Source of the DNA: UBA6176 sp041688515
Lineage (GTDB): Bacteria > Verrucomicrobiota > Verrucomicrobiia > Limisphaerales > UBA9464
DNA: 18,069 bases
NCBI GenBank assembly: GCA_041688515.1
Contig: JBDNHZ010000498.1
Span: 1 to 18,069 of the forward strand
Reading direction: 5' to 3'
Positions 14,243 through 18,069 of the stretch are shown one piece after another. How positions within the stretch are numbered: the stretch's first letter is position 1; every line of letters begins with the position of its first letter. The notes under the pieces were generated by a model. It did not search any database. It had not been told where the DNA came from and worked only from the letters and a program-made list of their open reading frames with translations. The position numbers were made by a program, and so were the translations under genes.

Positions 14243-14270
14243 TACGTAGACGAGGGAACGAGGCGAACTT
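14243..14270. repeat. Fragment of the dispersed repeat family
   Basis: GACGAGGGAACGAGGCG within this stretch is the reverse complement of CGCCTCGTTCCCTCGTC in units 1 and 2 of the 88-bp array, and the preceding TACGTA parallels the adjacent GTAGCT. Only one half-site is present. It lies between the DUF1501 hairpin and terC. Confidence 0.55.
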
Positions 14271-14326
14271 TCAGGCGGCAATCGTTTCGTTGGCCCTTGC
14301 GCCGGTGATCGGTACCTTGGCGGCCA

Positions 14327-15085
14327 ATGACGCATTGGATCGATTGGATGGGACAGCCACAGGCTTGGATGAGCCTGCTGACGCTGACGGTGCTGGAGAT
14401 CGTGCTGGGGATCGACAATCTGATCTTCATCTCGATCCTGTCGGGCAAACTCCCGCCGGAACAACAGGCCAAGGCACGACACATCGGGCTGGGACTGGCC
14501 CTGATCACGCGCATCCTCCTGCTGCTGTCGATCAGTTGGGTCATGAGCCTGAAGAACAAGCTGTGGGAATTCTCCATATCCGGTCTGGAGCTTCCCAACA
14601 CCGGCAAGGATCTGGTGCTGGCGATTGGCGGACTGTTCCTGGTCTGGAAATCGGTGAGGGAGATCCACGAAAAGTTGGAGGGGCATGACGGCAGCGGAAC
14701 GCCGAGGGTTGCCCCGTCCCTGGCGGCTACGATCGTTCAGATCCTCCTGCTCGATATCATCTTCTCTCTGGATTCCGTGATCACCGCCGTGGGCATGGCC
14801 AGTGTGGTTCCCGTCATGGTGACGGCCGTGGTGCTGGCGATGATCGTGATGCTGATTTTCGTGAATCAGATCGGGGGATTCGTGGAACGGCATCCCACGG
14901 TCAAGATGCTCGCGCTCGCGTTCCTGATCCTCATCGGGACGCTGCTGCTGGCGGAAGGTTTCCATCAGCACATCAGCAAGGGCTACGTGTACTTCGCCAT
15001 GGCCTTCGCCGTGGGCGTCGAGATGCTCAACCTCCGCGTGCGGCGCACCACCGACCAAGTGAAGCTCCACCAACCCTACCGCTGA
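14327..15085 (+). CDS. TerC-family integral membrane protein
   Basis: The 252-aa protein has about seven transmembrane segments and both TerC signatures: EIVLGIDN (24-31, Asp30) and IFSLDSV (145-151, Asp149). These paired acidic residues inside the membrane are the family hallmark. TerC-like proteins (Alx, YgaP/YceF types) are linked to tellurite resistance and to Mn2+ export or metal loading of exported proteins; the actual substrate here is unknown. The length is typical of the short TerC type without CBS or CorC domains. The ATG at 14327 has no Shine-Dalgarno; a second in-frame ATG at 14348 would shorten it by seven residues. The aminotransferase gene begins 7 nt after the stop, so the two are probably co-transcribed. 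Confidence 0.94.
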   Translation: MTHWIDWMGQPQAWMSLLTLTVLEIVLGIDNLIFISILSGKLPPEQQAKARHIGLGLALITRILLLLSISWVMSLKNKLWEFSISGLELPNTGKDLVLAIGGLFLVWKSVREIHEKLEGHDGSGTPRVAPSLAATIVQILLLDIIFSLDSVITAVGMASVVPVMVTAVVLAMIVMLIFVNQIGGFVERHPTVKMLALAFLILIGTLLLAEGFHQHISKGYVYFAMAFAVGVEMLNLRVRRTTDQVKLHQPYR

Positions 15086-15092
15086 CCTCTTC

Positions 15093-16247
15093 ATGACCAT
15101 CGAACAGTTGCACGGCGACGAGACCCTGCGTCGCACCGAGTTTCCTATCGCCGGCAAGGGCGTCTTCCTCGGCCATGCCGGGGTCTGTCCCCTTCCGCGT
15201 CGGGTGGCCGAAGCCATGTCGCGCCACGCGCTTGCTTCCCAGGAGAGCGATCAGGAGATCGCCGAATCCGGTACCTTGGTTGCCGATGTCCGGAGTCGGC
15301 TCGCGCGGTTGCTGGAGGCCAAGCCCGAGGAGATCGCCCTGATCGGGCCCACCTCCCTGGCGTTGTCCTATGTCGCGGCCGGGCTGCCTTGGCGGAAGGG
15401 TGACAACATCGTGGTCTACTACGATGACTATCCTTCCAACGTGTACCCGTGGATGGCCCTCGCGGAACGCGGGGTCGAGGTTCGGTTCCTCAACGTGCGC
15501 GAGTACGGCAAAATCCGGGCGATCGACGTCCAGGGACAGGTCGATGAGCAGACCCGGTTGGTGAGCCTCGCCAGCTCGCATTATCTCGCCGGATGGCGGA
15601 TCAACGTGGATGCCATCGGGAAGTTTCTCCGGGCCCGCAAGATCCTGTTCTGCGTCGATGCCATCCAGACGGTGGGTGCCTTCCCGGTTTCGGTGGAGCA
15701 CATCGATTTCCTGGCGGCCGACGCCCACAAGTGGATGCTCGGGCCTTGTGCGGCGGGGGTGCTTTATGTGCGTCGCGAAGTTCAGGCCCGGATGCGGCCC
15801 ATTGTGCATGGGTGGCACAATGTGGACTGTCCCGATTTTCTCACGCAGTCGGAATTGAAGTTCAAACCGGACGCCCGCCGTTACGAAGTGGGAACCCACA
15901 ATCTGGTGGGGTTGGCCGGCTTCCAGGCGGCATTGGAGTTGTTGGAAGAGATCGGCCCCGCCCGCATCGGAGCGGAGTTGATGCGCAAGCGCACCTGGGT
16001 CTCCACCGCTCTGGTGTCCAAAGGCTACACCGTGCTGCAACCGGCACCTCCGATCGAAAACGTCGGCGGAGTATTGTCGTTCCATCATCCGGAAGTCAGT
16101 TCGGCGGAGTTGTTCCGACGATTGCGCGACGCGGGTGTCACGGCCTCGTTGCGGACGATGCCGGGAGGGCAGGAATTGATCCGGTTTGCGCCGCATTACT
16201 ACAACACGGACGAAGAAATGACCGTGGCCTTGAAGGCGTTGGGGTAA
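15093..16247 (+). CDS. Class V aminotransferase (PLP-dependent, cysteine desulfurase-like fold)
   Basis: The 384-aa protein has the pattern of class V PLP enzymes: FLGHAGVCPLPRRVAEA near the N-terminus, ALIGPTSLALSYVA, the aromatic and His-rich SSHYLAGWRINVDAIG, Asp189 in FCVDAIQTVGAFP (binds the pyridine nitrogen), and the Schiff-base Lys213 in AADAHKWMLGP. The C-terminal domain ends QELIRFAPHYYNTDEEM with a substrate-carboxylate Arg. No cysteine sits in the mobile loop expected for a desulfurase. Selenocysteine lyase-like, isopenicillin N epimerase-like or kynureninase-like activity are all possible; the substrate cannot be read from sequence. It lies 7 nt after terC. The start at 15093 fits the family length. 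An intrinsic terminator lies about 140 nt downstream. Confidence 0.9.
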   Translation: MTIEQLHGDETLRRTEFPIAGKGVFLGHAGVCPLPRRVAEAMSRHALASQESDQEIAESGTLVADVRSRLARLLEAKPEEIALIGPTSLALSYVAAGLPWRKGDNIVVYYDDYPSNVYPWMALAERGVEVRFLNVREYGKIRAIDVQGQVDEQTRLVSLASSHYLAGWRINVDAIGKFLRARKILFCVDAIQTVGAFPVSVEHIDFLAADAHKWMLGPCAAGVLYVRREVQARMRPIVHGWHNVDCPDFLTQSELKFKPDARRYEVGTHNLVGLAGFQAALELLEEIGPARIGAELMRKRTWVSTALVSKGYTVLQPAPPIENVGGVLSFHHPEVSSAELFRRLRDAGVTASLRTMPGGQELIRFAPHYYNTDEEMTVALKALG

Positions 16248-16311
16248 AGGACGCTTTGGATGAAAAGCTGCGTCTTGAAATAATCCTGCGGTCTTTTCTC
16301 GCTTTCCAGCG

Positions 16312-16328
16312 TTGGCACTAAACTGGCT
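16312..16328 (+). promoter_or_regulatory. Sigma-54-type -24/-12 promoter element
   Basis: TTGGCACTAAACTGGCT has GG (16314-16315) and GC (16326-16327) separated by exactly 10 nt, the invariant sigma-54 spacing. TTGGCAC is a full match to the -24 element. The -12 element TGGCT differs from TTGCT by one base. It is close to the E. coli glnAp2 element. Predicted start of transcription is about 16339. No sigma-54 activator gene is in the window. Confidence 0.5.
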
Positions 16329-16338
16329 TAGGATGTGG

Positions 16339-16426
16339 GTGTCGGGCTGAGTGGCCTGATATTAAGGTTAGGGTCGTTTGGGTCGAAACGCCGCCTGTCT
16401 CTCGGGACGGGTGGCGTTTCCTTTTT
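16339..16426 (+). ncRNA. Predicted ~88-nt sigma-54-dependent small RNA
   Basis: The stretch runs from the predicted sigma-54 start (about 16339) to the T-run of a strong intrinsic terminator. It lies in a 219-bp gap between convergent genes and has no open frame of note. A 5' hairpin GGGCT-GAGT-GGCCT (16344-16357) and the terminator hairpin frame a mostly single-stranded middle (AUAUUAAGGUUAGGG). It matches no RNA family I recognise. Existence of a separate transcript is inferred; the alternative is that the terminator serves only the terC-aminotransferase mRNA. Confidence 0.4.
16386..16426 (+). terminator. Intrinsic terminator downstream of the aminotransferase
   Basis: AAACGCCGCCTGTC (16386-16399), loop TCTCGG, GACGGGTGGCGTTT (16406-16419) form a 14-bp stem with two G-U pairs. 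It is followed by CC and TTTTT (16422-16426). The T-run is only on the plus-strand side, so it acts on rightward transcription and not on purD. Confidence 0.8.
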
Positions 16427-16466
16427 CCCAGGCGAGGGACCTCTCGTTCCGCGGCCGCGTTCCAGC

Positions 16467-17756
16467 TCACCGAAGGCCTTTGGCGGCGATGTCTTTCCGG
16501 TACTGGACCCCTTCAAAGCAGATCTTCCCGACGGCCTGGTAGGCGCGGTCGCGGGCTTCCTGGAGCGTCGTGCCCAGGGCGGTAACGCCCAAAACCCGAC
16601 CCCCTGCGGTCACCGTTTGACCGCCTTTCAACGCGGTGCCGGCATGGAAGACCTGGGTGAAGGGCAGGGCGTTGGCTTCGGCGATGCCCAGGATGGGAAA
16701 GCCCTTGGTAATCTCCCCGGGGTACCCGCCGGAGGCCATCACCACGCAGACGGCGAACTCGGGTTTCCAACGCAGCGTCATGCCGGTCAGACGACCCTCG
16801 GCGCTGGCAAGCAGCAGTTCGGCGAGGTCGTTTTCAAGGCGGGCCAGATAGACCTGCGTCTCGGGATCCCCGAAGCGCGCGTTGAACTCGAGCACTCGCG
16901 GTCCGTCCGCCGTGAGCATCACCCCGGGATAGAGCAATCCACGGAAATCGATGCCATCCGCCACACACCCCGCCAGCCAGGGTTCGAGGATCTGGCGTCC
17001 GACCTCGGCGAGTTCCGCATCGGAAAGGAAGGGGGCGGGAGAATACGTCCCCATGCCGCCGGTATTAAGGCCCCGGTCCAGATCGAGGGCGCGCTTGTGA
17101 TCCTGGGCGGTGGGAAAGAGCAGGGCCGTCGTGCCGTCGCACAACGCGTGAAGGGAGATCTCGATGCCGGTGAGCAACTCCTGGATCACGATGCGGGATC
17201 CGGCCGAACCAAAGGAACGTTGCACAAGGATCTCATCGACGGCCCGTTCGGCGGCGGCGAGGTCTTCCGTCAGGAGAACGCCTTTGCCGAGGGCCAGACC
17301 ATCGGCCTTGATGGCACAACGACCCCCGAGTTCGGCACAGAAGCGTTTGGCGGCTGGGGCATCGTCGAATGCACCCGAGCGGGCTGTCGGGATTCCGTGA
17401 CGTTCCATGAAGTCCTGCGAGAAGGCCTTCGACGACTCGAACTGGGCCGCCTTGCGATTCGGCCCCCAGATGGTGAAACCGGCGGCCTGAAAGACGTCCA
17501 CGACGCCGAGGGCCAGCGGGTTGTCGGGCCCGACCACCGTCAGGTCGGGCTTCTCGCGTCGGGCGAACTCCAGCAGCGCTGGGAAATGATCGGCCGCAAT
17601 GGCCACGTTCTCGGTGAATCCACCGGCGCTCAGGGGTTCGCCGGCGGTGCCAGCATTGCCCGGGGCACACCAAAGACGGGTGACGCCCGGAGACTGCGCG
17701 AGCTTCCAGACCAGGGCGTGCTCACGTCCACCGGAGCCGAGAACCAAAACCTTCAT
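16467..17756 (-). CDS. purD: Phosphoribosylamine-glycine ligase (GAR synthetase)
   Basis: The 429-aa ATP-grasp enzyme joins phosphoribosylamine and glycine in de novo purine synthesis. The N-terminus MKVLVLGSGGREHALVWKL is the canonical PurD start and fixes the ATG at 17756; the upstream open frame to 18056 is repeat-containing leader DNA. Further motifs are CAPGNAGTAGE, VVGPDNPLALGVVD, the ATP-grasp part around CAIKADGLALGKGV, TAQDHKRALDLDRGLNTGGMG, and the metal-binding LEFNARFGDPETQ. The length is normal and the gene looks intact. It converges with the aminotransferase gene over a 219-bp gap. No other purine gene is adjacent, although guaA lies 7 kb away on the other strand. Confidence 0.98.
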   Translation of the reverse strand: MKVLVLGSGGREHALVWKLAQSPGVTRLWCAPGNAGTAGEPLSAGGFTENVAIAADHFPALLEFARREKPDLTVVGPDNPLALGVVDVFQAAGFTIWGPNRKAAQFESSKAFSQDFMERHGIPTARSGAFDDAPAAKRFCAELGGRCAIKADGLALGKGVLLTEDLAAAERAVDEILVQRSFGSAGSRIVIQELLTGIEISLHALCDGTTALLFPTAQDHKRALDLDRGLNTGGMGTYSPAPFLSDAELAEVGRQILEPWLAGCVADGIDFRGLLYPGVMLTADGPRVLEFNARFGDPETQVYLARLENDLAELLLASAEGRLTGMTLRWKPEFAVCVVMASGGYPGEITKGFPILGIAEANALPFTQVFHAGTALKGGQTVTAGGRVLGVTALGTTLQEARDRAYQAVGKICFEGVQYRKDIAAKGLR

Positions 17757-17851
17757 GCGGGCGAGAGTGAACCTGAGGCGAGCGCGAGGGCCAATGGGGA
17801 ATTGCCGTTCGGCGCAGGGGAATCCGGCGGCCCGCCGGTACGGACGGCGAC

Positions 17852-17888
17852 ACCGAAACCGGTGCAGTTCCCCACGGGTGGGGAATGG
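17852..17888. repeat. 37-bp direct repeat, copy 1, with palindromic core
   Basis: It begins ACCGAAACCGGTGCAG and ends with the palindromic core TTCCCCACGGGTGGGGAA followed by TGG. The 8-bp arms TTCCCCAC and GTGGGGAA are perfect around a 2-bp centre. It is identical over all 37 bases to 18033-18069. Confidence 0.85.
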
Positions 17889-18032
17889 CCGAAAAGAACG
17901 AAAGACGGCGAAAGAATTGGAAGGCAGGGCGGCAAGCGCTGCGTCGTAGGCGTGGGATGCGGCACGTGCGGCCGCTCCCTTCTTTTGCTTGTGCGTTTCT
18001 TTCGGCCACTCGGGTGCGATTCGCGACTCAAG

Positions 18033-18069
18033 ACCGAAACCGGTGCAGTTCCCCACGGGTGGGGAATGG
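18033..18069. repeat. 37-bp direct repeat, copy 2, ending at the window edge
   Basis: Identical to 17852-17888, 181 bp away start to start. It stops exactly at the last base of the window, so the true repeat may be longer or more copies may follow. Flanking bases of the two copies differ. Confidence 0.85.

Larger units (their letters stand above)
17757..18069 (-). other. purD upstream region containing repeats
   Basis: These 313 bases hold two identical 37-bp repeats, at 17852-17888 and 18033-18069. Between them is an imperfect inverted pair, TGGCCGAAAAGAACG (17886-17900) against the reverse complement of 17994-18008 (13 of 15 matching). No convincing promoter for purD was identified, and no separate gene is supported. 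An open frame in the purD frame crosses it without protein-like composition. Confidence 0.5.

Noticed and set aside
17757..18056. 100-codon N-terminal extension of PurD
   Set aside because: PurD proteins begin at MKVLVLGSGG. The extension crosses the 37-bp repeat and lacks family similarity.
17852..18069. CRISPR-like repeat (palindromic 37-mer resembling type I-E style repeats)
   Set aside because: Only two copies 181 bp apart, no regular short spacers, and no degenerate repeats at the intermediate positions. No cas genes are present.

Overview
The window looks like chromosomal DNA from a GC-rich Verrucomicrobiota-type bacterium (PVC group). This is inferred from gene content: a DUF1549/DUF1553 plus DUF1501 gene pair, a zinc-ribbon Ser/Thr protein kinase, a secreted PQQ-type propeller, and BamD- and LptE-like proteins that imply a Gram-negative envelope. 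No rRNA or other taxonomic marker is present. None of the twelve recognised genes has a good Shine-Dalgarno sequence.

Layout. Positions 83-4772 (minus strand) hold a tight five-gene run, transcribed right to left: BamD-like TPR protein, LptE-like lipoprotein, secreted PQQ propeller (possibly BamB-like), Lgt, and an RluA-family pseudouridine synthase. Four of the five are envelope-biogenesis types, and a sigma-70-like promoter sits almost on the first start codon. Across a divergent region occupied by a 191-bp repeat element, the plus strand carries a membrane Ser/Thr kinase (5113-6459) and a translationally coupled membrane-anchored partner (6459-7940). The last roughly 50-60 codons of the partner are repeat DNA. 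Positions 7786-8268 hold a larger copy of the same repeat family, with a tandem array of period 88 bp. Further partial copies lie at 1-37, 8511-8597 and 14243-14270.

Downstream on the plus strand are guaA (8676-10214), the DUF1549/1553 - DUF1501 pair (10257-14215, overlapping by 4 nt), a TerC-family membrane protein (14327-15085) and a class V aminotransferase (15093-16247). purD (16467-17756) converges on them from the minus strand.

The least expected signal is in the convergent gap between the aminotransferase and purD. A sigma-54-type -24/-12 element is followed about 12 nt later by a predicted transcript of roughly 88 nt that ends at a strong intrinsic terminator, so this may be an undescribed sigma-54-dependent small RNA. 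The region upstream of purD has two identical 37-bp repeats with a palindromic core, the second ending exactly at the window edge. Most of the rest is ordinary housekeeping and PVC-typical content.
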